A DNA stretch of 64,000 nt from Saccharibacillus sp. CPCC 101409 (GTDB taxonomy: Bacteria; Bacillota; Bacilli; Paenibacillales; Paenibacillaceae). Shown in pieces: positions 9,136-17,917 of the stretch. The position numbers and the translations under genes are program-made. The notes beneath the pieces were generated by a model. It did not search any database, was not told where the DNA came from, and was given only the letters and a program-made list of their open reading frames with translations. The DNA lies in NCBI RefSeq assembly GCF_030518235.1, contig NZ_JAULSA010000006.1, positions 124,001-188,000 of the forward strand, read 5' to 3'. Numbering within the stretch: position 1 is the stretch's first letter; each line of letters starts with the position of its first letter.

Positions 9136-9909
9136 ATGCTAACCAACAAAATCGTATTGATTACAGGCGCTTCGAGCGGAATCGGAGCGCTTGCTGCGCG
9201 TTATGCGGCCGAGCGCGGCGCGGTTCCCGTGCTCGCGGCAAGATCGGAAGACAAGCTGCGGACCGCGGCCGCCGCCGTGCCGGGACCGCACGGAATCCGT
9301 CTGCTGGATGTCGGCAGCGCCGAATCGGTGCGGAGGGCCGTGAGCGAGACGGTCGAAGAGTACGGGCGCATCGACGTGCTGGTCAACAATGCCGGTTACG
9401 GATTGTTCGAGACCGCGGAGGATATGAGCCTCGGCGATTACGAAGGCATCATGAACGTCAACTATTTCGGCGTTGTGCGCTGCACCAAAGAAGTGCTGCC
9501 GATTATGCGGAAGCAGGGCGGCGGCCAGATCGTGACCGTCGCGTCGATGGCCGGCAAGTTCGCGACGGCGAAGTCCGCCGGCTACGCCGCGTCCAAGCAC
9601 GCGGCGCTCGGCTTTATGAACTCGCTGCGCCAGGAGCTGCGCGGCAGCGGGATCGCCGTGTCTTCGGTCAATCCGGGACCGATCGATACGCCGTTTTTCG
9701 ACACGGCCGATCCGGACGGCAGCTACGTCAAGAGCGTGAAGAAATTTATTCTGCCGCCGGAGAAAGTCGCCGGTCAGATCGTGCGCATCATGGAGACGCG
9801 CAAAGACGAGATCGATCTGCCGCGCTATCTAGGTCTGCTGGTGCGCCTGTACGGGCTGATGCCGCGCACGGCCGACAAGCTGGCGGGACGGTTTTTGAAT
9901 TTGAAATAG
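9136..9909 (+). CDS. Short-chain dehydrogenase/reductase
   Basis: A 257-residue classical SDR. The cofactor motif TGASSGIG is at residues 10-17, NNAG near 87-90, and the catalytic Ser and YAASK (Tyr-Lys) near residues 135-155. The C-terminal part matches the DltE/YqjQ-like group of SDRs. NAD(P)H-linked reduction of an unknown carbonyl substrate is expected, in the cytoplasm. AAGGAG precedes the ATG by about 10 nt. A strong terminator follows at 9919, so it ends a transcript that may begin at cheX. Confidence 0.9.
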   Translation: MLTNKIVLITGASSGIGALAARYAAERGAVPVLAARSEDKLRTAAAAVPGPHGIRLLDVGSAESVRRAVSETVEEYGRIDVLVNNAGYGLFETAEDMSLGDYEGIMNVNYFGVVRCTKEVLPIMRKQGGGQIVTVASMAGKFATAKSAGYAASKHAALGFMNSLRQELRGSGIAVSSVNPGPIDTPFFDTADPDGSYVKSVKKFILPPEKVAGQIVRIMETRKDEIDLPRYLGLLVRLYGLMPRTADKLAGRFLNLK

Positions 9910-9918
9910 CCGGCCGGT

Positions 9919-9972
9919 CCGGCGAGAGCTTTTCCTTTTTTGCGGGAGGAAAAGTTTTCGCCGGGCTTTTTT
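9919..9972 (+). terminator. Strong rho-independent terminator
   Basis: A 17-bp stem (CCGGCGAGAGCTTTTCC with GGAAAAGTTTTCGCCGG, two G-U pairs) and a 12-nt loop are followed by GCTTTTTT. It starts 9 bp after the SDR stop codon. Confidence 0.85.
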
Positions 9973-10018
9973 GCGTTGAAAGATAGATATCGGAGCAGAT
10001 ATGGAGGAGGACGAACAA

Positions 10019-10813
10019 ATGGGGAAATTGAGCGGGAAAGCGGCGATTGTGACGGCGGCGGGCCGGGCGGGCGGAATCGGGGCCGCCGTCTGCCGGGCGC
10101 TGGCCGCCGAAGGCGCCGACTTGTTTTTTACGCATCTGTACGATTACGATAAAGACATTTATCCGGAACTCGCCGACGCGAACTGGCCCGAACGGTTTGC
10201 CGAAGAACTGCGCGGATCGGGCGTAAAAGTCGGACATATGAATCTGGATCTCGGTCTGCCGGATTCGGGAGCGAAGCTTCTGGAAGCGGCGAGAGAAGCG
10301 GTCGGGCTGCCGACCGTTCTGGTGAACAATGCCGCTTACGGCATCGATGCGGATTTCCGGCAGTTGAACGAGGACCTGATCGACGCGCACTGCGCGGTGA
10401 ATATAAAGGGCACGTTCATGCTGTCCGCCCTGTTCGCGCGCATGATCGAAGCGGAGCAGGCGGCTGTCGCTCCCGGCGAGCCCGGAGGGCGGATCATCAA
10501 TCTGACGTCCGGTCAGGGCAAAGGCCCGATGCCGGGCAATCTGATCTATGCGGCGACCAAAGGAGCGATTTCGGTGTTTACCGAATCGCTGGCCGCGGAG
10601 CTGGCTCCTCTGCATATCACGGTGAACGCCGTCGATCCCGGAGCCACCGATTCGGGCTGGATGACCGAATCGATCAAACAAGAGCTGCTGCCGGCTTTTC
10701 CCATGGGGCGGATCGGTCTTCCCGAAGACGCCGCGCGGTTGATCGCTTTTCTCGCAAGCGACGATTCGCGCTGGATCACCGGCCAGATCATTCATTCCAG
10801 AGGCGGATTTTAA
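10019..10813 (+). CDS. SDR family oxidoreductase, FabG-like
   Basis: A 264-residue SDR. The cofactor loop is AAGRAGGIG near residues 13-21, a spaced variant of TGxxxGIG of the kind found in the 3-ketoacyl reductase-like SDRs of Bacillales. NNAAYG is present, and the catalytic residues lie in LTSGQGKGPMPGNLIYAATK (Ser, Tyr, Lys). The DPGATDSGWM motif after the active site is typical of sugar and ketoacyl SDRs. Start chosen at the ATG at 10019 because GGAGGAGG lies 8 nt upstream; an in-frame ATG at 10001 would put that site inside the gene. Substrate unknown. Confidence 0.9.
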   Translation: MGKLSGKAAIVTAAGRAGGIGAAVCRALAAEGADLFFTHLYDYDKDIYPELADANWPERFAEELRGSGVKVGHMNLDLGLPDSGAKLLEAAREAVGLPTVLVNNAAYGIDADFRQLNEDLIDAHCAVNIKGTFMLSALFARMIEAEQAAVAPGEPGGRIINLTSGQGKGPMPGNLIYAATKGAISVFTESLAAELAPLHITVNAVDPGATDSGWMTESIKQELLPAFPMGRIGLPEDAARLIAFLASDDSRWITGQIIHSRGGF

Positions 10814-10897
10814 GGGGGCGTCCGGCCTGATAGCCTGCGTCTTTTTTTGGGTATTCAATTATTGTGACAGGCAGACGGACGAAAGGAGTGTCGGCGG

Positions 10898-11194
10898 ATG
10901 GCGCTGGTGGCTTCGCAGCCTTATTACCAGGTGCAGCGGGAAGTGACGGAAGGCGAGCAGAAACGAATCGTGTCGGATCGTCGCATCGATCTTTACCACG
11001 ACCGGATTACGACGCACAGGCGCGTGTTTGTGTTGACCGATGTATTCGATATTTCTTACCGACGGATAGGCGGAGGAGTCGGGTTTCTATATCTGCATAC
11101 GAGCATCGGCGTATTCTCCTACACGGTGAATACCGATCCGGGCCGCTTTATCGACCGGTTCAAAGACATGCCTTTCGGCGGTTACAACGAATAG
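10898..11194 (+). CDS. Small uncharacterised beta-rich protein
   Basis: A 98-residue protein with a good ribosome site (GAAAGGAG, 8-9 nt before the ATG). No signal peptide or membrane segment. The sequence alternates charged and hydrophobic residues (RRIDLYHDRITTHRRVFVLTDVFDISYR) and has a Gly turn followed by GFLYLHTSIGVFSY, suggesting a single small beta-sheet domain, perhaps PH-like; that is a guess from pattern only. I do not recognise a named family. A terminator follows directly, so it is probably a single-gene transcript. Confidence 0.75.
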   Translation: MALVASQPYYQVQREVTEGEQKRIVSDRRIDLYHDRITTHRRVFVLTDVFDISYRRIGGGVGFLYLHTSIGVFSYTVNTDPGRFIDRFKDMPFGGYNE

Positions 11195-11205
11195 AAAATT
11201 AATCG

Positions 11206-11241
11206 AGCCGCACCCTTTGTTGATGGGGAACGGCTTTTTTT
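11206..11241 (+). terminator. Rho-independent terminator after small protein gene
   Basis: Stem AGCCG / CGGCT extended by CCC / GGG with small internal mismatches, then a run of seven T. It begins 12 bp after the stop codon at 11194. Confidence 0.65.
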
Positions 11242-11264
11242 GCGTTTAAGACAAATCAAAATCT

Positions 11265-11297
11265 AACGTTGACGTTAACGTTAATATGTAGTATTAT
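11265..11297 (+). promoter_or_regulatory. Promoter with overlapping AACGTT repeats, MerR-type
   Basis: TTGACG at 11269-11274 and TATTAT at 11292-11297 are separated by 17 bp. The -35 box lies within three consecutive 6-mers AACGTT-GACGTT-AACGTT (11265-11282), which form a near-perfect dyad. The site is about 90 bp upstream of the MerR gene and probably drives merR plus the exporter gene, with the regulator binding its own promoter (inference). Confidence 0.6.
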
Positions 11298-11389
11298 TCA
11301 TATGTAAATGTTGAAATATTTTCGGGAACGTCGATATTTTTCAGAAAAGAATCAAAAAAATCGGTAAACGGCCGGAAGGAGGCTTTGCG

Positions 11390-11821
11390 GTGAGCACTTA
11401 TAAAATCGACGATGTGGCGCGGGAAACCGGGCTGACCAAACGGACGATCCGCTATTACGAAGAAATCGGGCTGATGCCGGCTCCGGAGCGCAGCGACGGA
11501 GGAACGAGGCGATATACGCGCGAGCACATCGACCATCTGCGCCGGGTGATCGACGCGCGGGACGTGCTCGGCTTTTCGCTGCAGGAGATCCAGGAGTATC
11601 TGATCTCGGCGCAGGAACTGACCGGCCAGCGCGAACTGTACCGGCAGATTCAAGATCCCGCGGAGCAGCTCGGCAAGCTGCGGGAGATGGACGTTACGCT
11701 GGACGCGCAGCTGCGCAAGCTGGACGAGAAGATCGGCAAGATCCTGGCTTTGAAAAAAGACTTGACCGAGCTGCAAGAACGGGTGCGCGGCGGCATCGAC
11801 CGGCTTGAACCTAAAGACTGA
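11390..11821 (+). CDS. MerR family transcriptional regulator
   Basis: A 143-residue MerR regulator. The N-terminal winged helix begins YKIDDVARETGLTKRTIRYY and continues through GLMPAPERSDGGTRRYT, the standard MerR recognition region; the C-terminal half is a coiled-coil dimerisation helix (LRKLDEKIGKILALKKDLTE). There is no Cys cluster for metal binding, so it is more like the drug-responsive members. The start is GTG at 11390 behind GGAGG. It lies 58 bp upstream of an MFS exporter gene, so it probably controls that exporter in response to a small toxic compound. Confidence 0.93.
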   Translation: MSTYKIDDVARETGLTKRTIRYYEEIGLMPAPERSDGGTRRYTREHIDHLRRVIDARDVLGFSLQEIQEYLISAQELTGQRELYRQIQDPAEQLGKLREMDVTLDAQLRKLDEKIGKILALKKDLTELQERVRGGIDRLEPKD

Positions 11822-11879
11822 CGCGCGGCTGCGCGCAGCATGAACAGCATGAACAATCATAGGTGGAGGGAAATACAAA

Positions 11880-13115
11880 ATGAAGAGTGAACCGTCTATA
11901 CGCGCCAATACGCTGCCGCCGGAAGGCAAAAGCTTGAAAGAAGGCGGCATGATGTCCCAACCGAAAGCGGTCTGGGCCGTCATGTTCGCCTGTATCATAT
12001 CGTTTATGGGCATCGGGCTGGTCGATCCGATTCTGCCGGCCATCGCCAAGCAGCTGGAAGCGACGCCGAGCCAGGTCTCGCTGCTGTTTACCAGCTACAA
12101 CTTCGTGACCGGGGTCGCCATGCTGATTACCGGATTCGTTTCCAGCCGGCTCGGCGTCAAAAAAACGCTGCTGTCCGGCATCCTGATCACCGTCGTGTTC
12201 GCGGCGCTGGCCGGATCGTCCGATACGATCGCCGGGATCGTCGGTTTCCGCGGCGGTTGGGGACTGGGCAACGCCCTGTTTATCGCAACGGCGCTGTCGG
12301 CGATCGTGGGCCTGTCCACTTCGGGCACGGCCAAAGCGATCATCCTGTACGAAGCGGCGCTCGGTCTGGGCATCGCGGTCGGCCCGCTGCTGGGCGGCGA
12401 ACTCGGTTCGATCTCGTGGAGAGGTCCGTTCTTCGGCGTCAGCGTGCTGATGGCTCTGGCTTTCGTCGCCGTCACCGTGCTGCTGCCGAAGATCCCGAAA
12501 CCCAAAACGACCAGCAAACTGTCCGATCCGTTCAAAGCGCTGACGTATCCGGCGCTGATGACGCTCGGCATCGTCGCTTTCCTGTACAACTTCGGCTTTT
12601 TCACCCTGATGGCTTATTCGCCTTATGTCATGGATCTGGACGAGCATGGACTCGGCTATGTATTCTTCGGCTGGGGGCTGCTGCTGGCGGTCACGTCCGT
12701 GTTCGTCGCGCCGCGCATCCAGGCCCGGTTCGGCACCGTGCGGTCGATCGCCGTCATGCTGACGCTGTTCGCGATCGATCTGCTTGTGATGGCCGTCGGT
12801 ACGGTGATGGGAAGTCCGAAGATCGTTATCGTCTGCGTCATCGTTGCCGGGGCGTTTCTCGGCATCAACAACACGCTGATTACGACCGCCGTGATGGAAT
12901 CCGCGCCGGTGGAACGTTCGACCGCTTCGGCGGCGTACAGCTTCGTCCGCTTTATGGGCGGCGCGGTATCCCCGTTCCTGGCCGGCAAACTCGCGGAATG
13001 GTTCAGCGCGGAAATGCCGTTTTACTTCGGCGCGCTGATGGTCGTGGTCGGCGTGGTCACGCTGCTGGTTCGCCGCCGGCATCTGTCGCATATCGACGCG
13101 GCGATCAGCCATTGA
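11880..13115 (+). CDS. MFS drug-type exporter
   Basis: A 411-residue major facilitator with about 12 membrane segments. After a 30-residue N-terminal tail, the first segment is AVMFACIISFMGIGLVDPIL. The motif A-like loop follows segment 2 (FVSSRLGVKKTLL), and motif C-like GLGIAVGPLLGG is in segment 5, the antiporter signature of 12-TM drug exporters. Length is normal. Cotranscription with the MerR gene 58 bp upstream suggests inducible efflux. GTGGAGGG precedes the ATG. The compound exported is not known. Confidence 0.92.
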   Translation: MKSEPSIRANTLPPEGKSLKEGGMMSQPKAVWAVMFACIISFMGIGLVDPILPAIAKQLEATPSQVSLLFTSYNFVTGVAMLITGFVSSRLGVKKTLLSGILITVVFAALAGSSDTIAGIVGFRGGWGLGNALFIATALSAIVGLSTSGTAKAIILYEAALGLGIAVGPLLGGELGSISWRGPFFGVSVLMALAFVAVTVLLPKIPKPKTTSKLSDPFKALTYPALMTLGIVAFLYNFGFFTLMAYSPYVMDLDEHGLGYVFFGWGLLLAVTSVFVAPRIQARFGTVRSIAVMLTLFAIDLLVMAVGTVMGSPKIVIVCVIVAGAFLGINNTLITTAVMESAPVERSTASAAYSFVRFMGGAVSPFLAGKLAEWFSAEMPFYFGALMVVVGVVTLLVRRRHLSHIDAAISH

Positions 13116-13159
13116 TCCAATCGCAAAAAAGTCGTAAATAAAGAAAGGAAGCGGAAACC

Positions 13160-13579
13160 ATGAAGCATATCGTAGTGGCGGTAGACGGTTCGGCCGGAGC
13201 CGACCGGGCGCTGGAACAAGCGATCAAGCTGGCTTCGGAACTGGCGCAGGCTCCGCGGATCACGGCGCTGCACGTCGATCCATCGGTGACGATCAACGAA
13301 GCGCCGCTCGGCGTGGACCTGGACGAGCGGATCGAAGAAGAAGGGCTGGCGCTGCTGCGGCCGGTGCAAGAACGTCTCGCGCAGTCCGGTCTGCCTTGCG
13401 AAACGGCGGTGCGCCGGGGCGATCCGGCCGCCGAGATCGGCGAGTTTGCGCGGCGCGAAGGCTGCGACCTGATCGTAATGGGCACGCGGGGCCAGAGCCT
13501 GGCGAAGGAACTGCTGCTCGGCGGCGTCGGCCACAAGGTGATTCAGCACGCGCCCTGCCCGGTGATGACGGTTCGCTGA
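13160..13579 (+). CDS. Universal stress protein (UspA family)
   Basis: A 139-residue single-domain Usp. It starts with the beta-strand and loop KHIVVAVDGSAGADRAL and ends with the ATP-binding motif GTRGQSLAKELLLGGVGHKV followed by CPVMTV, the G-2x-G-9x-G-S/T type loop. It should bind ATP and form a dimer; its precise role in the cell is unknown for most family members. It lies 44 bp after the exporter gene and may be cotranscribed with it. AAAGGAAG precedes the ATG. Confidence 0.93.
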   Translation: MKHIVVAVDGSAGADRALEQAIKLASELAQAPRITALHVDPSVTINEAPLGVDLDERIEEEGLALLRPVQERLAQSGLPCETAVRRGDPAAEIGEFARREGCDLIVMGTRGQSLAKELLLGGVGHKVIQHAPCPVMTVR

Positions 13580-13670
13580 TTGTCTCGCAATTGAATAAAA
13601 CGTTTATCCAGGCGTTTCTTCGTCCAGCCGGGCGGGGAAGCGTCTTTTGGCGTCCTGCTTTCTTTTTCAT

Positions 13671-13699
13671 TTGGGATTTGCGGGGATTGCCCCTATAAT
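13671..13699 (+). promoter_or_regulatory. SigA-type promoter upstream of the DEAD-box helicase gene
   Basis: TTGGGA at 13671 and a perfect TATAAT at 13694 are separated by 17 bp, 42 bp upstream of the helicase ATG. Confidence 0.65.
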
Positions 13700-13740
13700 A
13701 AGAGGAAGGAAACGACTGAATACAAAGGTGGAAATCAAGC

Positions 13741-15183
13741 ATGACAAAAGAAATCGAACAATTTGCGCAGCTCGGCATCGGGGAGAGTCTGACAGCCAGG
13801 CTGCTTGAATACGGAATCGGCAAACCGAGCCCGATCCAGGCGGAAGCGATTCCGTTTATTCTGGAAGGACGGGACGTGCTGGCGCAGTCGCAGACCGGCA
13901 CGGGCAAGACGCTCGCTTACCTGCTGCCGCTGCTGCAGCGGATCGATCCGGAGAAAAAAGAAAGCCAGGTGCTCGTGATCGCGCCGACCCAGGAACTGGC
14001 GATGCAGATCGTGCGCGAAGGCGAGAAATACGGCGCCGATCTCGGTATCGGCTCGATCGGCCTGATCGGCGGTGCTTCGGCCGCGCGGCAGGTGGAGAAG
14101 CTGCGCCAGCGGCCGCATCTGGTCGTCGGCACGCCGGGACGGCTGCGCGAGCTGCTGTCCACGCGCAAGCTGAAGCTGCACGAAGTGCGCAGCATCGTGC
14201 TGGACGAAGCCGACCAGATCTTCCAGATGGGCGGCGCGGACGATGTGCGCTCGCTGCTCAAGGGCGCGCTGCGCGACCGCCAGCTGGTCTTCCTGTCGGC
14301 GACGCTCGGACCCGGCGTCCGGGCGCTCGCGGATCGCGAAATGAGCGATCCGGCCGACGTGGGCATCGAGCCGGATCGGAAATTAGCCGGTTCGACGCAG
14401 CATCTGTACGTGGTCTGCCAGCAGCGCGACCGCGTGGATACGCTGCGCCGCCTCGTGCGGCATTACGATCCGCAGCGCGCGATCGTATTCGTCAATCAGG
14501 CGGAAACGATCGCCGAAGTGGAAGCGAAGCTGAACCATCTCGGGCTGACGGCCCGGACGCTGTACGGCGACGCCGACAAAGTCACCCGCGCCGCGGTGCT
14601 GTCGCAGTTCCGCGCCGGCAAATTCCGGCTGCTCGTCGCGACCGACGTAGCCGCGCGCGGCCTGGATATTCCGGGACTCGAACTGGTCGTGCATCTCGAC
14701 CCGGCGGCCGATTCGGAGCACTATGTGCACCGCGCCGGCCGGACGGGCCGGATGGGCCGCAAAGGCCTGTCGGTCTCGATCGTGACCGACCGCCAGGCGT
14801 TCATCATGCGCAAGTTCGCGCGCGAACTGGACGCGCCGATCGAAGAGCGCGCCCTGTACGAGGGCGCGGTGCTGTCGCCCGAGGAAGCGCAGGAGCGCCG
14901 CTCGGGCGCTTCCCGGCGCACGCCGAAAGGGCGCCCGGCAGGCGCCGCGGCCAAGCGCACACAAAGCGGACGCGGCGGCGAGTCTTCGCCGCGGAGCGAA
15001 GCCGCCGCGCAGGGCGGCGCGGCTTCCGGGGCGGAATCCGCGCCGCGCGCAGCGGCGGCGGACCGCGCCAATCCGGCCAAGTCGGCCGGACGGGGCCCGA
15101 AGGGCGGCAAAAAGCAGCCCAACAAAGACAAGGGCGCGCCGAAATGGCTGAAAGAAAAGCGGTCTTCGCAGGACCCGTCCTGA
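13741..15183 (+). CDS. DEAD-box ATP-dependent RNA helicase
   Basis: A 480-residue RNA helicase with all the usual motifs in order: Q-motif (KPSPIQAEAIPFI), motif I (SQTGTGKT), VVGTPGRLRE (Ib), DEAD (VLDEADQIF), SAT (FLSATLG), motif IV-V (ARGLDIPG) and motif VI (HRAGRTGRMG). The catalytic core ends near residue 375. The last 100 residues are a low-complexity tail rich in Ala, Gly, Ser, Arg and Lys that ends KGAPKWLKEKRSSQ and probably contacts RNA. It unwinds RNA duplexes, for example in ribosome assembly or mRNA decay. Which paralogue of the CshA/CshB/YfmL group it is cannot be decided here. Confidence 0.95.
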   Translation: MTKEIEQFAQLGIGESLTARLLEYGIGKPSPIQAEAIPFILEGRDVLAQSQTGTGKTLAYLLPLLQRIDPEKKESQVLVIAPTQELAMQIVREGEKYGADLGIGSIGLIGGASAARQVEKLRQRPHLVVGTPGRLRELLSTRKLKLHEVRSIVLDEADQIFQMGGADDVRSLLKGALRDRQLVFLSATLGPGVRALADREMSDPADVGIEPDRKLAGSTQHLYVVCQQRDRVDTLRRLVRHYDPQRAIVFVNQAETIAEVEAKLNHLGLTARTLYGDADKVTRAAVLSQFRAGKFRLLVATDVAARGLDIPGLELVVHLDPAADSEHYVHRAGRTGRMGRKGLSVSIVTDRQAFIMRKFARELDAPIEERALYEGAVLSPEEAQERRSGASRRTPKGRPAGAAAKRTQSGRGGESSPRSEAAAQGGAASGAESAPRAAAADRANPAKSAGRGPKGGKKQPNKDKGAPKWLKEKRSSQDPS

Positions 15184-15225
15184 CACGCGCCGGACAGTAT
15201 CCGAAACAAAAAGAGGTGAACGTCA

Positions 15226-15987
15226 ATGAGTGAACAAGCCGTCCTGAAGATCGGGGGGCTGACCGGGGGCTACAGCGTGAATCGCCCGGTGCTGCACAAT
15301 GTCGATTTCGAAGTCGGTCACGGCGAGATGGTCGGCCTGATCGGCCTCAACGGAGCGGGCAAAAGCACGACGATGAAACATATTCTCGGCCTGATGTCGC
15401 CCAAGGAAGGCGAGGTCCGCATCGGCGGCGCGCTGCTGAAGGACGATCCCGACAAATACCGCGCTTCGCTCGCGTTCGTGCCGGAGTCTCCTGTGCTGTA
15501 CGAAGAGCTGACGGTGCGCGAGCATATGGAATTTACGGCGCGGGCTTACGGCGTCGATCCGGCCGCGTTCGAAGAACGCGCCGAGCGGCTGCTCAAGCTG
15601 TTCTATATGAAGGACAAAGAACACAGCCTGTCTTCGCATTTGTCGAAAGGCATGAAGCAGAAGGTCATGATTATGTGCGCGTTTATCGCGCGTCCGCCGC
15701 TGTACGTGATCGACGAGCCGTTTCTCGGCCTCGATCCGCTCGGCATCCGCGATCTGCTCGACTACATGGTCGAAGTGAACCGCGAAGGCGCTTCGATTCT
15801 GCTCAGCTCGCATATCCTGTCCACGATCGAGAACTACTGCAGCCGGTTCGTCATCCTGCACCAGGGACGAATCATCGTCCAGGGCACGCTGGAACAGATC
15901 CGCTCCGCTTCGAATATGCCCGGCGCGTCGCTGGAAGACATGTTCGACCGCCTGGTCCGGGCCGAGGGCGCCGGAGGCGTGCAATGA
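15226..15987 (+). CDS. ecsA: ABC transporter ATP-binding protein (EcsA-like)
   Basis: A 253-residue ATPase subunit. Walker A is GLNGAGKST (near residue 43), the signature is SSHLSKGMKQK (a variant of LSGGQ typical of EcsA), Walker B is LYVIDEPFLGLDP and the H-loop is LSSHIL. The C-terminus overlaps the permease gene by 4 bp (ATGA), so the two are coupled. EcsAB in B. subtilis affects protein secretion, competence and sporulation by a mechanism that is still unclear (family knowledge). AAAGAGGTGA precedes the ATG at 15226. Confidence 0.9.
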   Translation: MSEQAVLKIGGLTGGYSVNRPVLHNVDFEVGHGEMVGLIGLNGAGKSTTMKHILGLMSPKEGEVRIGGALLKDDPDKYRASLAFVPESPVLYEELTVREHMEFTARAYGVDPAAFEERAERLLKLFYMKDKEHSLSSHLSKGMKQKVMIMCAFIARPPLYVIDEPFLGLDPLGIRDLLDYMVEVNREGASILLSSHILSTIENYCSRFVILHQGRIIVQGTLEQIRSASNMPGASLEDMFDRLVRAEGAGGVQ

Positions 15988-17438
15988 GCGGGCCGGGAAC
16001 CGGCGGCAACAGCCGTGAGCCGGAGCGGGACCGGCTTACGGTGAAAGCCGGCGGTCCGGACGCGCCGGCAAACGGCCGCCCGGCCGGCGGCGGCCTTCCG
16101 CCGTCCAGGACCGAAGGCGGCGTCCCGCCGGAAGGCGCGCGCTTCGCGTCGGAGAAAGCGGCGGCCGCGAACGGCCTACCGTGGCCGCCCGGCACGCGGA
16201 CGCCGATGGGCGACAGCGATCTGCTGGCGCTGCGCGGCAAGCGCCGCGCGGCTTTCCTCGGCCGGATCGTGCCGTATACGCCGTATATTATCCAGAGCGG
16301 CCTCGCCGTCACGACGATGCTGCTGCTGATTCTGTTCGCGGCCTGGTACACGTCGCTGCTGCAAAATATGCCGGACAATCTGCCGATCCGCTGGGTGCTG
16401 CTGATCCTTCTGTTCCCGCTCACGGCCTGGAGCGGCTTCCGGACGTATCTCCAGCCGGCCGACACCGTGTTCCTGCTGCCGATGGAATCGAAGATGAACG
16501 CTTATTTCGCGCCGGCCTGGCGCGGCGGCGTGATCGCCAAGCAGCTGCCGGCCTGGCTGGTGCTGCTGGTCGCCTGGCCGATCTATATCCGCGCGCTGCC
16601 GGGCGATCACGCCAATCTGTGGGCGAGCCTGCTGATGCTGCTCGGCTTGAAGCTGCTGTTTGCCTACGGCGCGTGGCAGGAACAGCGCATGGTGTCCGCC
16701 CGTCAGGCGGACGGGTTCGCGCTGCTGCGCTGGGCGCTGGCCGCCGCCGCGATCGCGGCCTGGTTCTGGCTGCCGCTGCTGCCGGCGGCCCTGGCGCTCG
16801 TAATCGGCGCGGCGCTGTACGCGCTGGCGCTGCGCGCGACGGCCCGGCACCGCGTGCCATGGGAGCGCCTGATCGCGGCCGAACGCGCCGCCGCGGGCCG
16901 CGCCATGCGCATGCTCGGCTGGTTCGTCGACGTGCCGACGCAGGACCCGCGCATCCGGCGGCGCCGCTGGCTCTCCGGCGCGGGACGGCGCATTCCGTGG
17001 AAGCCTTCGGAAGCTTACCGCTTCCTGCTGACCCAATCTTTTATCCGCGGCGATCTGTCCGGAATGGTCGCGCGCCTGTCGGTCGTCGGCTTCGTGCTCA
17101 TCCTGCTGTCGCGCACGTCGTGGCTGGGCATCGCGCTGCTGCTGCTGTTCGTGTTCATGCTCGGCGTGCAGCTGAACGGACTGCGCCGCGTCCATAGCGA
17201 TTCGCTCTGGCTGGCGCTGTACCCGATTCCCGAAGACTCGCGCCGGCGCGCGGGACTGCATATCCTTATTCGCGTCCTGGCCGGAGCGGCCGTATTCATG
17301 TGGCTGCCGTTCCTGCTGACGCTGCCAAGCGATCCCATGCTTGCCGCGGCCGCTCTGGCCGCCGGCCTGGCGCTCTCCTGGCTGATGCGCGGCTCCGCGC
17401 GGCGCAAATGGAGCAAGCTTGAAGGCGATGAAGATTGA
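15984..17438 (+). CDS. ecsB: ABC transporter permease (EcsB-like) with long N-terminal extension
   Basis: A 484-residue membrane protein starting at the ATG that overlaps the ecsA stop codon. From about residue 85 it matches the EcsB layout: a basic entry (LRGKRRAAFLGRI), paired membrane segments near 100-150, further pairs at about 180-280 and a C-terminal group to residue 475. The first 80 residues are a Gly/Pro/Ala-rich, charged, non-membrane stretch absent from ordinary EcsB proteins. A reading frame open further upstream lies inside ecsA and is not a start. A good terminator follows at 17531. Confidence 0.88.
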   Translation: MSGPGTGGNSREPERDRLTVKAGGPDAPANGRPAGGGLPPSRTEGGVPPEGARFASEKAAAANGLPWPPGTRTPMGDSDLLALRGKRRAAFLGRIVPYTPYIIQSGLAVTTMLLLILFAAWYTSLLQNMPDNLPIRWVLLILLFPLTAWSGFRTYLQPADTVFLLPMESKMNAYFAPAWRGGVIAKQLPAWLVLLVAWPIYIRALPGDHANLWASLLMLLGLKLLFAYGAWQEQRMVSARQADGFALLRWALAAAAIAAWFWLPLLPAALALVIGAALYALALRATARHRVPWERLIAAERAAAGRAMRMLGWFVDVPTQDPRIRRRRWLSGAGRRIPWKPSEAYRFLLTQSFIRGDLSGMVARLSVVGFVLILLSRTSWLGIALLLLFVFMLGVQLNGLRRVHSDSLWLALYPIPEDSRRRAGLHILIRVLAGAAVFMWLPFLLTLPSDPMLAAAALAAGLALSWLMRGSARRKWSKLEGDED

Positions 17439-17530
17439 TAGCCGGGGACTAAACCTGTTCAGGCGCTGCGCCGGTTTTAACCGAATTGGACCTGTCCGCT
17501 GCGGATTCTCGCCTTGTACGTATACAGGAA

Positions 17531-17564
17531 AGCCGTTCGCTTCTACACGAAGCGGACGGCTTTT
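17531..17564 (+). terminator. Rho-independent terminator after ecsB
   Basis: A stem of AGCCGTTCGCTT with AAGCGGACGGCT, 7-nt loop and one mismatch, ends in a short T-run. It lies 92 bp after the ecsB stop. Confidence 0.75.
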
Positions 17565-17663
17565 ACATGCTGCAAAGCGCAGGCTGCCGCCGCAGCCACG
17601 ATTGTTAGCCCGCCATTCCGGCGTCGGTTGTCCATGAAACCGCCCGATCTCAATACCCTGAAA

Positions 17664-17852
17664 CAAATAACGGCGCAGGTACACTTATTTTGTTCAATTC
17701 GGCCTCGAATTTCAAAATAGCATCCCCAGTACAACTATTTTCACGATTTTCTTGGCACAGCTTTCTAAATCGAGAAAATAGTTGTACCACGGTCGTTATT
17801 TCGAAAAAAGAGCGTCTGTAAGACAAAATAATGGTACACAGGACGTTATTTT
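17664..17852. repeat. Four-unit forward-forward-reverse-reverse intergenic element A
   Basis: Four 28-bp units of the form AAATA-N16-TATTT start at 17664, 17714, 17775 and 17825, i.e. 50, 61 and 50 bp apart. The 16-base core of units 1 and 2 reads towards the right (ACGGCGCAGGTACACT; GCATCCCCAGTACAAC); units 3 and 4 are inverted (complement ACGACCGTGGTACAAC; ACGTCCTGTGTACCAT). The 22-bp and 33-bp spacers are not conserved. The element fills the gap between ecsB (17439) and the first DinB gene (18051). The same layout recurs at 34588 and 59188. Confidence 0.85.
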
Positions 17853-17917
17853 GCGTTTCGAACATTTGCCAAGACCTGGTGGAACAGCCGGCATCGGCGC
17901 AGTTCCGGTACTTCAGC

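Noticed and set aside
17664..17852. Transposon remnant or MITE with terminal inverted repeats
   Set aside because: Symmetry is present, but no target-site duplication was seen, the spacers differ completely between copies with the same family, and another repeat family has the same geometry. Not fully excluded.
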